The notes below the pieces were generated by a model. The model saw only the letters and a list, made by a program, of their open reading frames with translations. It did no database searches and was not told where the DNA came from. From contig NZ_JAPPVJ010000007.1 in the NCBI RefSeq assembly GCF_026711005.1, forward strand, positions 1 through 64,000: a DNA stretch of 64,000 nt, given 5' to 3'. Positions 1-7,742 of this stretch are shown here, in pieces (within the stretch, counting starts at the first letter, position 1; each line of letters opens with the position of its first letter). Both the position numbers and the translations under genes were made by a program. The DNA is from Sphingobacterium sp. UT-1RO-CII-1. GTDB lineage: Bacteria; Bacteroidota; Bacteroidia; Sphingobacteriales; Sphingobacteriaceae.

Positions 1-57
1 GTCAAGCCCGCCAGAGCCGATGGTATTGCCGTAACAGGTGGGAGAGTAGGTCGGTGC
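1..57 (+). rRNA. rrf: 5S ribosomal RNA, 3' end (partial)
   Basis: The window opens inside a 5S rRNA gene: the stretch with 'aagcccgccagagccgatgg' and 'gtgggagagtaggtcggtgc' matches the conserved 3' half of bacterial 5S rRNA, closing the terminal helix near base 57. The rest of the gene, and presumably 23S and 16S, lie upstream of the window. A terminator hairpin follows directly, so this is the end of an rRNA operon. The exact 3' end is uncertain by a few bases. Confidence 0.9.
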
Positions 58-71
58 CTAATTTTATACAG

Positions 72-104
72 AAAGCCTTTGCTAGATCAGCAAGGGCTTT
101 TTTG
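72..104 (+). terminator. Rho-independent terminator of the rRNA operon
   Basis: An 11-bp stem (aagcctttgct / agcaagggctt, one G-T wobble) with a 5-nt loop is followed by a T run. It lies 15 nt after the 5S rRNA end, the usual position for an rRNA operon terminator. Confidence 0.88.
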
Positions 105-225
105 TGTTATAGCATTTTTATTAAACCTAGGAACCCTTAAAAAATTGAGTTGTAATTTAGAAAGGCTCTGTGTAAATTGCACCTGTTATTATTGTAGTAC
201 TGCTATTAGTGTTGTTTAAGAAATA

Positions 226-2223
226 ATGATTACAAAGGAAACCATTGAAAAAGTAATTGATGCAGCGAGGATTGAAGAGGTTGTGGGTGACTTTGTAGAT
301 CTAAAAAAGAGGGGGACTTCTTTAATAGGAAATTGTCCATTTCATAATGAAAAGACGCCTTCTTTTCATGTGTCTGTCGCAAAAGGAATTTATAAATGTT
401 TCGGTTGTGGGGTGGGAGGGGATTCGCTTAAGTTCGTTATGGAACTTGAGAAGTACTCTTATCCTGAAGCTATTCGATATTTAGCAGATAGATATAATAT
501 TCCTGTAGAAGAGGTTGAACGTTCGCCTGCACAGATTGCAGCTCAAGATAAGCGGGAAAGCCTTTATGTTTTAAGTAGCTGGGCTGGAAAATATTTTAAA
601 GAACAATTATGGACTACAGCGTTAGGACAATCTATTGGCTTATCTTATTTTAAAGAAAGAGGGTACAGAGATGATATAATTAAGAAGTTTGATCTAGGTT
701 ATTCGCCAGATGAATGGACGAGTATGTCTGATGCGGCTATAGAGGCAGGTTTTCATAAAGACTATTTAACGAATATAGGTCTTTCGATACAGCGTGACGA
801 TGGTAGTGTCTATGATCGATTTAGAGGACGTGTTTTATTTCCTATTCATAATTTAACAGGTAGAATTATTGGATTTGGAGGACGTACTTTGCGGACTGAA
901 AAATCAGTACCAAAGTATGTGAACTCTCCAGAAAGTGATATTTACCATAAATCGAATGTACTTTATGGTCTAAATTTCGCTAAGAAAGCGATAATGGATG
1001 AGGATAGCTGTTATCTTGTTGAGGGCTACGCCGATGTTTTATCCATGCACCAAGCTGGTGTAGAGAATGTCGTTTCTTCTTCCGGGACATCTTTAACAGT
1101 AGGTCAGATTAAGCTTATTTCACGCTTTACAAAGAATGTGATTATCTTATTTGATGGTGATGCTGCAGGTATTAAAGCTTCGCTACGGGGTACGGATATG
1201 TTGTTAGAAGAAGGGCTGAATGTTAAAGTTCTTCTTTTTCCCGATGGTAATGATCCGGATTCGTATGTGCAGAAGTATGGAGGTCATGAATTTAAGAAGT
1301 ACATAACTGAACATCAGGAAGATTTTATTTTTTATAAAACAAATATCCTTCTAAAGGATACGGGGGGAGATCCAGTTAAAAGGGCAGAGGTTATCCGAGA
1401 AGTGGTACAGAGTATTTCTTTAATCCCAGATGAGATAAAGGTATCTGTATTTATTCAACAATGTTCACACTTGTTGGATATTGAAGAACGTGTTTTGTTG
1501 ACGGAGTTGAATAAAATGCGACTTCATAAAGCAAAAGAACAAGATCGTAAAGATAGTTTTTCATCGAGAAGCACCATACAAACGCCTCCTGGAATGCCAG
1601 ATGGTATGCCTCCACCTGATTTCTTTTTGACTGATGAAGAGCGAATTGATGCGGGAGGATCAACAAGTGCGGAAGTGCCCGTTGTGATCACAGCAGAAAT
1701 TTTACAGGAAAGAGAAGTTGTTCGTATTCTTTTAAATTATGGTGCTGAGCTTGCTACTTGGGAAGGTGATGGAGATATTCCTGTAGCTCCTTTGATGTTG
1801 AGTGCTTTAGATGATATAGACTTTGAAGATCGTCCTAGTGCACTCATTGTCGATGTTTTTAAAAAGAAGGCTGAGAATTATGAAATACCCGAAGCCAAAT
1901 TTTTCTTCTCGCATGAAGATAAAGAGATACAGGATCTAGCTATAACAAGTGTTTCTTCCCCGTATGAGTTAAGTCCTAATTGGAATGATGATAAGCGAAA
2001 GATTTATGTCAGTGAAGAGAAAGAGCACTTAAAGGAATTAACTATCCAAGCTATTTATAGGATTAAAAAGAGAAAAATTGAGCGGGAGATACTTAAGATT
2101 AGAGAAGAACTTAAAGTTGAACAAGAGGCTAGTAATTTAGAAATTCTTCTTGCCAAATACCAGAAATTGAAAGAGGCAGAAAAACTATTAGGAGTTTATC
2201 TTGGTAATACCGTGGTGAAGTAG
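226..2223 (+). CDS. dnaG: DNA primase DnaG
   Basis: Synthesises RNA primers at the replication fork. The 665-residue protein has the N-terminal CHC2 zinc ribbon with ligands C37, H40, C58 and C61, then the TOPRIM catalytic core with the acidic 'EGYADV' motif near residue 266 and 'DGDAAG' near 310 (two metal-binding aspartates). The C-terminal part is a helical, charged region expected to contact the DnaB helicase. Length is normal for Bacteroidota primases, which carry a long C-terminal domain. yraN starts 6 nt after the stop, so the two are probably co-transcribed. No clear promoter box was seen in the 120 nt upstream. Confidence 0.97.
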   Translation: MITKETIEKVIDAARIEEVVGDFVDLKKRGTSLIGNCPFHNEKTPSFHVSVAKGIYKCFGCGVGGDSLKFVMELEKYSYPEAIRYLADRYNIPVEEVERSPAQIAAQDKRESLYVLSSWAGKYFKEQLWTTALGQSIGLSYFKERGYRDDIIKKFDLGYSPDEWTSMSDAAIEAGFHKDYLTNIGLSIQRDDGSVYDRFRGRVLFPIHNLTGRIIGFGGRTLRTEKSVPKYVNSPESDIYHKSNVLYGLNFAKKAIMDEDSCYLVEGYADVLSMHQAGVENVVSSSGTSLTVGQIKLISRFTKNVIILFDGDAAGIKASLRGTDMLLEEGLNVKVLLFPDGNDPDSYVQKYGGHEFKKYITEHQEDFIFYKTNILLKDTGGDPVKRAEVIREVVQSISLIPDEIKVSVFIQQCSHLLDIEERVLLTELNKMRLHKAKEQDRKDSFSSRSTIQTPPGMPDGMPPPDFFLTDEERIDAGGSTSAEVPVVITAEILQEREVVRILLNYGAELATWEGDGDIPVAPLMLSALDDIDFEDRPSALIVDVFKKKAENYEIPEAKFFFSHEDKEIQDLAITSVSSPYELSPNWNDDKRKIYVSEEKEHLKELTIQAIYRIKKRKIEREILKIREELKVEQEASNLEILLAKYQKLKEAEKLLGVYLGNTVVK

Positions 2224-2229
2224 TAGGAG

Positions 2230-2583
2230 ATGAGTGGTCATTTAGAAATAGGACGTTTAGGGGAAAATGAGGCAGCTACCTATTTAGAGAAGATTGGTTA
2301 TTGTATTGTGGCTAAGAATTGGCGGTTTAAAAACTTAGAAATTGATATTATAGCCGAGGATAAGGATGTTTTAGCTTTTGTAGAGGTGAAAACTAGACAT
2401 TCCTTTGCATTGGCAGATGCTGATTTTTTTGTAGACTGGAAGAAGCAAAAGCGATTAATTATAGCTGCAGAAGCTTATTTGCATTATAGAGGGTATAAGG
2501 GCGAAATTAGATTTGATATTGTAGCTGTCACTCTAGATAAGGGAGTACATATCGAATTGATTAAAGATGCGTTTTGGACATGA
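2230..2583 (+). CDS. YraN family protein (UPF0102), nuclease-fold
   Basis: A 117-residue protein with the conserved UPF0102 layout: 'GENEAA' near residue 11, then 'LEIDIIA' with D39 and 'VEVKTR' with E52 and K54. Together these form a PD-(D/E)xK-type nuclease core. The family resembles Holliday-junction resolvases in fold, but its physiological role is not settled. It follows dnaG by 6 nt with 'taggag' just before the ATG, one of the few sequences here that resembles a Shine-Dalgarno site. Confidence 0.9.
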   Translation: MSGHLEIGRLGENEAATYLEKIGYCIVAKNWRFKNLEIDIIAEDKDVLAFVEVKTRHSFALADADFFVDWKKQKRLIIAAEAYLHYRGYKGEIRFDIVAVTLDKGVHIELIKDAFWT

Positions 2584-2660
2584 TAATAAATTCTGTTTTT
2601 TTAGTATTTTTAAGAAACTGGTCTACGTGATTATGTATAGGTTATTAAATAATTTATTGT

Positions 2661-3725
2661 ATGAGATTTTATATTGTAATTAGCTTTGTGGTGGTGGTCA
2701 TGTTATTTGTTACTGGCTGCAAGTCACAAAAAACAAAATTTGAATTCCTGACACCTAACTCTGGAGCTTCACTAGTGTCGGGGCAAAAAGTACCTCTTCG
2801 TATGCAATTTCCGGATACTACCTTGGATTCTATCATTTATTCAATAGATGGGGAGGTTATTGAAAGAAAGAATGATACTGCTACTGTTTATTTGAATACA
2901 GAATCTCTAGGGTTTGGCGCAAAAAACCTAATGGCTAAAGCATATAAAAATGGAGAAGAACATGTTGCATATAGTAGCGTTACTATTTTGCCAGATTCTC
3001 CAAAGCAATATACTTTTAAAACTATAGCGAGTTATCCGCACGATGTTAAAGCTTTTACACAAGGTCTGCAATATGAAAATGGTGTGCTTTATGAGTCTAC
3101 TGGAGCACCGATGCAAACTGATTTAGTTTCCTCCTTGCGTAAAGTTGAGTTAGAGACGGGGAAAGTTTTGACGAAAAAAGAGATTGTCGGCAAAAGTCCA
3201 AATGAGCACGATTATTTTGGTGAAGGACTTACTATTGTTAATAATAAGATTGTGATGTTATTCTGGTTAAATGAAGAAGGCTTTGTTTTTGACAAGAATA
3301 GTTTTGAACAGATAGGCAAGTTTAGTTATCAAAATAGTAAACAGGGATGGGGTATTACCTATGACGGTAATCGTTTGCTAAAAACAGATAGTAGTAATAA
3401 GTTGTACTTTTTAGATCCTGAGACATATGAAGAAAAGGGTTTTGTAGCCGTTTACGACAATAATGGACCTGTAGCAGAACTTAATGAACTAGAGTATATT
3501 AATGGACGTGTATATGCGAATGTATACAGTAAAGATTATATTGTTATTATTAATCCCGAGACAGGGGTAGTTGAAGGGCAAATAAATCTTATGGGAATGC
3601 ATACTCACGCCTCTCAAAATGATAAAGAACTTAATGGTATTGCTTATAATAAAGATAAAAACACACTTTATGTGACAGGTAAACAGTGGGATACTTTGTA
3701 TGAGATTGAAGTAGTGGAACGCTAG
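2661..3725 (+). CDS. Glutaminyl-peptide cyclotransferase family lipoprotein
   Basis: A 354-residue lipoprotein: hydrophobic signal followed by lipobox 'VTGC' with the lipidated Cys at residue 20. An N-terminal beta-sandwich-like segment (about 25-110) precedes a domain that matches the glutamine cyclotransferase family (PF05096), recognisable by 'AFTQGL' and the beta-propeller repeats after it ('GEGLTIV', 'WGITYD', 'LNELEYINGRVYANVY', 'LNGIAYN'). Such enzymes convert N-terminal glutamine to pyroglutamate. Pyroglutamate formation on exported proteins is common in Bacteroidota because signal peptidase often cleaves before Gln. Activity here is inferred from family membership only. Confidence 0.88.
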   Translation: MRFYIVISFVVVVMLFVTGCKSQKTKFEFLTPNSGASLVSGQKVPLRMQFPDTTLDSIIYSIDGEVIERKNDTATVYLNTESLGFGAKNLMAKAYKNGEEHVAYSSVTILPDSPKQYTFKTIASYPHDVKAFTQGLQYENGVLYESTGAPMQTDLVSSLRKVELETGKVLTKKEIVGKSPNEHDYFGEGLTIVNNKIVMLFWLNEEGFVFDKNSFEQIGKFSYQNSKQGWGITYDGNRLLKTDSSNKLYFLDPETYEEKGFVAVYDNNGPVAELNELEYINGRVYANVYSKDYIVIINPETGVVEGQINLMGMHTHASQNDKELNGIAYNKDKNTLYVTGKQWDTLYEIEVVER

Positions 3726-3821
3726 TTTTTTATTTGTGATATAATTGTATGAAATATCCATGTTTAACAATTGTAAATACTCATGAGTATTCTATATGAA
3801 TATTAAAAAAAGATAGTTCTA

Positions 3822-3881
3822 CATCTATAAAAAAAGGAGATCAGTTTTCTAGTAAAATTGATCTCCTTTTTTTTATAGATG
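3822..3881. terminator. Bidirectional terminator between convergent genes
   Basis: A near-perfect inverted repeat with arms of about 27 bp (from 'catctataaaaaaaggagat' to its complement) brackets a short loop. It has A/T runs on both flanks, so it can end transcription from both the cyclotransferase gene (plus) and the DUF1684-deformylase gene (minus). Confidence 0.85.
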
Positions 3882-3901
3882 CCCCTGTTTTTACTCTGTT
3901 C

Positions 3902-5128
3902 TTATGGTATTAAAGTATTTTTTTCGGGAATGTAAAAATTAAGAATATCATTAATGGGGTTATATATTTTTTGATTATGCTCCGTATATCTATCAGTAAA
4001 CAGTATGCCATATAGGTGATCCACTTCATGTTGAAAAATAACGGCTGTAAATCCTTCAATAATTTCAGAAATATGATTACCCTTTTTATCAATGTGATTT
4101 AATTTTATAGTATAACTCCTTAAAACGTTTTCTTTTTGCTCTGGAATTGATAAACAACCTTCTGATCCTTGTCGTAGTAACTGGGAGCGCCACGTGATTT
4201 TTGGATTGATATAAGATTCGAAAGGTTGTCCTTCTTTATCAAACCTTTGAACCCAAATAATATTTTTGTTGATACCAACCTGTGGGGCCGCAATACCGAC
4301 TCCTTTTTGTTCTGGATTTTTTACTGTTACAAGCATACGGTTCAGCAACTTTTCTAGTAACGGATCGTCTGGTTTAATATCTTCCGAAATCGTACGTAGA
4401 ATGATCGAATCACTATTAACAGTTGTTTGGAGTACGTACATTTTGTCTCCTAAGTCGCCCGATTGAATAATATCTATTTCTTTTTGTGTGAAGTTTTTAG
4501 CCATTACGATATCTTGTTTTTTATGATTTTTTGGTCCTGTATATTTTTTTTCGCCAGCCTGAATAGCCACATCTAAAAAATTCTCTGCAGGTGGCTGAGG
4601 GCAACGATATCCATCACTATAGGCGCAGTAAGGGTTATAGGCTTTATTAAAATCGATATTGACTTGGCCTGCAACTATATCTTGCTTTTTAAGATCTAGA
4701 TAGCGTCCACTTTCATATGTGTATTCTCCTGTTGTTTGGTCAAGAAACGGGAGGAATAGGTAGGAAGATTGGAGCTTTGTTTGAAATTTATCTGCATTTT
4801 CATATACTGTTAAATCGTATGTATGTTCATCGATGTGAAAAGTGAGTTTTGCATATTTCCTAAATTCTTTGCTTGTTCCATCTGAGGTAGGCATTCTAAA
4901 GGTTGGTTCATTCATTAAGAATTCTACATCTGCTTTTACTCGGAATTTTTCGTTTGGAGGATAATAGTTTAGTTCTCCGATATACTGATCTTGAATGGGG
5001 CCTTTTTTACTTTGTTTCAAGCTCGCAGCTTGTATTTGTCTGTGTTGTAAGATGCTTTCCGAATATTCTTGCGCAGTAGCATAGAATGATAATAGTATAT
5101 AGAAAAATAATTGTGTGATAGTTTTCAT
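3902..5128 (-). CDS. Exported DUF1684-peptide deformylase fusion protein
   Basis: A 408-residue two-domain protein. Residues 1-20 are a signal peptide ending in 'ATAQ'. Residues about 22-200 match DUF1684 (PF07920), including its signature 'NPYCAYSDGYRCPQPPAENF' near 165-184. Residues about 210-390 are a peptide deformylase domain with all three motifs intact: 'GVGIAAPQ' (276-283), 'EGCLS' (323-327, metal ligand C325) and 'QHEVDH' (366-371, metal ligands H367 and H371, catalytic E368). A cytosolic deformylase removes formyl groups from nascent chains; this one should be exported. An internal Met at 209 could yield a deformylase-only product. It is divergent from ruvX. Family assignments are firm; the physiological role is unknown. 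Confidence 0.88.
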   Translation of the reverse strand: MKTITQLFFYILLSFYATAQEYSESILQHRQIQAASLKQSKKGPIQDQYIGELNYYPPNEKFRVKADVEFLMNEPTFRMPTSDGTSKEFRKYAKLTFHIDEHTYDLTVYENADKFQTKLQSSYLFLPFLDQTTGEYTYESGRYLDLKKQDIVAGQVNIDFNKAYNPYCAYSDGYRCPQPPAENFLDVAIQAGEKKYTGPKNHKKQDIVMAKNFTQKEIDIIQSGDLGDKMYVLQTTVNSDSIILRTISEDIKPDDPLLEKLLNRMLVTVKNPEQKGVGIAAPQVGINKNIIWVQRFDKEGQPFESYINPKITWRSQLLRQGSEGCLSIPEQKENVLRSYTIKLNHIDKKGNHISEIIEGFTAVIFQHEVDHLYGILFTDRYTEHNQKIYNPINDILNFYIPEKNTLIP

Positions 5129-5327
5129 GTGTGTATAATCTATTTTAATGAAACTTATAACTACTTTGTAGTTGCTTTGTGAGCTAGGAAGCTCAATTTG
5201 CTTATCCCCGTTCTATAACACTATCCATGTTATATACAGTTTTATTAATTGGGGAATAGTACTGTTGTCTTTATGTTTTTTTAAATTCAAATATAGATAA
5301 TTTTGCTACTCGATGTAATGATAATTG

Positions 5328-5335
5328 TATTTTTG
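5328..5335 (+). promoter_or_regulatory. Promoter -7 box (TAnnTTTG) of ruvX-ybeY
   Basis: TATTTTTG matches the Bacteroidota -7 consensus TAnnTTTG. A TTTG at 5302-5305, 22 nt upstream, may serve as the -33 element. The predicted start of transcription near 5339 leaves a leader of about 12 nt before the ATG at 5352. Confidence 0.65.
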
Positions 5336-5351
5336 TAGTAAAATAGTGCTT

Positions 5352-5765
5352 ATGAGAATAATGGCTTTTGATTATGGGACAAAACGTATCGGTATTGCTG
5401 TCACTGATCCCTTGCAGATTATAGCAACTGCTTTGACAACGGTACATCCAGCAGATATCTGGAATTTTTTGTCTGCATATATGCAAAGCGAACGCATATC
5501 GGTTTTTGTGGTAGGAATGCCTTTGCAAATGAGTGGTGAAGCATCTGAATCTGCACAGCATGTTGTTGGTTTTGTACGGAAATTAAAGAAAACATATCCC
5601 GATATTGATGTTGCAGAAGTTGATGAACGGTTTACGTCAAAATTAGCTTCTCAAGTGATTGCACAGAGCGGTAAGAAAAAAAAGGATCGGCAAGATAAAG
5701 CTCTGGTTGATACTGTTGCAGCTACTATTATTCTTCAAACATATATGAATTCTAAATCTTTTTAA
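5352..5765 (+). CDS. ruvX: Putative pre-16S rRNA nuclease / Holliday junction resolvase YqgF (RuvX)
   Basis: RuvX/YqgF family, RNase H fold. The 137-residue protein begins with the family motif 'AFDYGTKRIGIAVTD', and has 'VVGMPLQMSG' mid-protein, 'DERFTS' near residue 96 and 'DTVAATIIL' at the end, carrying the conserved acidic residues. The family is implicated in 16S rRNA 5'-end maturation. The start at 5352 is chosen because an upstream in-frame ATG at 5325 would lie within the promoter box and adds residues absent from the family. ybeY, another rRNA maturation factor, starts 1 nt after the stop. Confidence 0.93.
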   Translation: MRIMAFDYGTKRIGIAVTDPLQIIATALTTVHPADIWNFLSAYMQSERISVFVVGMPLQMSGEASESAQHVVGFVRKLKKTYPDIDVAEVDERFTSKLASQVIAQSGKKKKDRQDKALVDTVAATIILQTYMNSKSF

Positions 5766-5766
5766 T

Positions 5767-6201
5767 ATGGCATTAAGAAACATTCTTTTCTTCAATGAAG
5801 ATATCGAGTATCTTGTTAAAGACAAGCAAAAATTACGGTTGTGGATAAGAGATACAATAAAGGAAGAAGGATATAAGCGGGTCGGTGAATTAAATTTTAT
5901 TTTTTGTTCTGATGCCTACTTGTTAGAAATTAATAAACAATATTTGGATCATGATACGTATACAGATATTGTTACATTTGACTCTTCGGAAGATAATGAA
6001 ATTATAGCAGGAGATGTTTTTATTTCGGTAGAACGTATAGTGGAGAATGCGATGCAATATAACGTTTCAGAAAAAGATGAATTACATCGTGTGATTATTC
6101 ATGGTGTGTTACACTTATGTGGTTATCATGATAAAGAGGGAGAAGAGAAAGAGCAGATGACCGCTAAAGAAAATGAATATTTGGCAAAACGGTCATTCTA
6201 G
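5767..6201 (+). CDS. ybeY: rRNA maturation RNase YbeY
   Basis: Metal-dependent endoribonuclease for 16S rRNA processing and ribosome quality control. The 144-residue protein has the 'YTDIVTFD' core and the active-site motif 'HGVLHLCGYHDK' near residue 113. Two histidines of the usual H-x3-H-x5-H triad are present; at the third position the sequence reads HD instead of the E. coli DH order. As far as I recall, other Bacteroidota also carry 'HLCG..DK', so this is likely a lineage variant. Operon with ruvX. The stop codon lies inside the shared terminator palindrome. Confidence 0.94.
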   Translation: MALRNILFFNEDIEYLVKDKQKLRLWIRDTIKEEGYKRVGELNFIFCSDAYLLEINKQYLDHDTYTDIVTFDSSEDNEIIAGDVFISVERIVENAMQYNVSEKDELHRVIIHGVLHLCGYHDKEGEEKEQMTAKENEYLAKRSF

Positions 6202-6247
6202 TTATAAAAAGAGGCGGTCACTGACCGCCTCTTTTTATAACTAGAAT
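6195..6247. terminator. Perfect-palindrome bidirectional terminator spanning two stop codons
   Basis: Arms 6195-6220 and 6222-6247 are perfectly complementary over 26 bp around a single central base. The palindrome includes the last codon and TAG stop of both convergent genes, ybeY (plus) and ndk (minus). GC-rich inner stem 'gaggcggtca' with A/T tracts outside gives a terminator in each direction. Confidence 0.9.
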
Positions 6248-6660
6248 CTTTCAAATTGTGAGAAAAAGAAGCTACCTTCTATGTCAGCATTGTCATCAGA
6301 GTCTGATCCGTGTATTGCATTTGCATCGATCGACTTGGCGTATTTTTGACGTATAGTACCTTCATCCGCTTTCGTTGGGTCAGTAGCACCGATTAGCTTA
6401 CGGAAATCTTCTACAGCATTTTCTTTTTCTAAAATTGCTGCTACGATTGGGCCTGAAGTCATAAATTGAACTAATTCTCCGTAAAAAGGTCTTTCTTTGT
6501 GTACAGCGTAAAAATTTCCTGCAGTTTCTTGTGTTAAATGAATGTATTTCATTGCTACAATTTTGAAACCACCTGCAATTATATCATTCAAAATTGCTCC
6601 GATATGGCCATTTGCGACAGCATCTGGCTTAATCATTGTAAAAGTTTTGTTAGTTGCCAT
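6241..6660 (-). CDS. ndk: Nucleoside diphosphate kinase
   Basis: Transfers the terminal phosphate from ATP to nucleoside diphosphates through a phosphohistidine. The 139-residue protein shows 'TMIKPDAV' at the N terminus, '[11 protein letters not shown]' for nucleotide binding, and the catalytic histidine H118 in 'AIHGSDS'. Length is normal. A weak promoter-like 'TAACTTTA' (one mismatch to TAnnTTTG) lies about 30 nt upstream. It converges on ybeY and shares its terminator. Confidence 0.97.
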   Translation of the reverse strand: MATNKTFTMIKPDAVANGHIGAILNDIIAGGFKIVAMKYIHLTQETAGNFYAVHKERPFYGELVQFMTSGPIVAAILEKENAVEDFRKLIGATDPTKADEGTIRQKYAKSIDANAIHGSDSDDNADIEGSFFFSQFERF

Positions 6661-6809
6661 TATTTACTAATAAATTTCTGTAAAGTTACGAAATTACTAT
6701 GGTTTTATAGGGAGTCGCTTTAAAAAGAAGATTTTGAGCCATCTTGTTTGTTTAAAGGCGGAGATGCTTTGGAGTTATTTAGGTGCGAAATAATTTAAGT
6801 TCTAATTTG

Positions 6810-6817
6810 TAACTTTG
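6810..6817 (+). promoter_or_regulatory. Promoter -7 box of ispH, near-leaderless
   Basis: TAACTTTG (TAnnTTTG) ends 3 nt before the ATG at 6821. If transcription starts about 4 nt after the box, as in other Bacteroidota, the mRNA begins at the A of the start codon. No clear -33 TTTG at the expected spacing. Confidence 0.62.
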
Positions 6818-6820
6818 TGT

Positions 6821-7669
6821 ATGGCAAAAAATCTGCAAGTAACAATTGATAAGGATTCCGGTTTTTGTTTCGGTGTTGTATATGCTATTGATATGGCTGA
6901 AGAAATTCTTGATAACGAAGGTACTTTATATTGTTTGGGTGATATTGTTCATAATGATGAAGAAGTTTCTCGATTGAAGTCGAAGGGTTTAAAGATTATT
7001 GAACATGCTGATTTAGTCGGATTGAGAGATGTTAAGGTATTAATCCGCGCCCATGGGGAAGCGCCAGATACATATAAAATTGCCTTAGCAAATAATATTA
7101 CTTTGATTGATGCTTCATGTCCTGTAGTACTAAAATTACAGAATCGAATAAAAACATCTTATGATGCAGAAGAGAGAATCCTGATTTTCGGTAAACATGG
7201 TCATGCGGAAGTTGTGGGCTTGCAAGGTCAAACTGATAATGAAGCTTTAGTGTTTCAAAGCTTAGATGAGCTGGACAATGTATTGTTACCAGATTCCTTT
7301 ACTTTATACAGTCAAACGACGAAAAGTGTTGATCAATTTTACGCTATTCGAGATGAATTAATTAACCGTGGTTATGATGTAAAGGCAAATGATACTATTT
7401 GTAGGCAGGTTTCTAATCGTTATGAGGAGCTTGGAGAGTTTGCACGTAGTTATGACCGGATTGTTTTTGTTTCGGGCAAAAAATCGTCAAATGGTCGTGT
7501 TTTATATGAAGTATGTAAATCTGCTAATCCCAATAGTTACTTTGTATCTGACTCATCAGAGCTAAATGATTTAGTCTTTGAAACGGGAGAGACGATTGGG
7601 ATATGTGGTGCTACTTCTACACCTATGTGGTTAATGAAAGAAGTGAAGTTGCATCTTGAGGAACTTTAG
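6821..7669 (+). CDS. ispH: 4-hydroxy-3-methylbut-2-enyl diphosphate reductase IspH
   Basis: Last enzyme of the MEP isoprenoid pathway; a [4Fe-4S] protein that makes IPP and DMAPP from HMBPP. The 282-residue protein has the three cluster cysteines at C16 ('GFCFGV'), C100 ('DASCPV') and about C194 ('DTICRQ'), plus 'RAHGEAP' and 'FGKHGHAEVVG' active-site segments. Start set at ATG 6821; an upstream TTG would overlap the promoter box. hemH follows 73 nt downstream with its own box. Confidence 0.96.
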   Translation: MAKNLQVTIDKDSGFCFGVVYAIDMAEEILDNEGTLYCLGDIVHNDEEVSRLKSKGLKIIEHADLVGLRDVKVLIRAHGEAPDTYKIALANNITLIDASCPVVLKLQNRIKTSYDAEERILIFGKHGHAEVVGLQGQTDNEALVFQSLDELDNVLLPDSFTLYSQTTKSVDQFYAIRDELINRGYDVKANDTICRQVSNRYEELGEFARSYDRIVFVSGKKSSNGRVLYEVCKSANPNSYFVSDSSELNDLVFETGETIGICGATSTPMWLMKEVKLHLEEL

Positions 7670-7729
7670 CTAAGGGTCATGCAAACTTCATATTATGGTA
7701 GTGTATTCGATGAACCTGTAAAAAAACAT

Positions 7730-7737
7730 TATTTTTG
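7730..7737 (+). promoter_or_regulatory. Promoter -7 box of hemH, near-leaderless
   Basis: TATTTTTG ends 5 nt before the hemH ATG at 7743, giving a predicted leader of 1-3 nt. Confidence 0.6.
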
Positions 7738-7742
7738 GCTTA

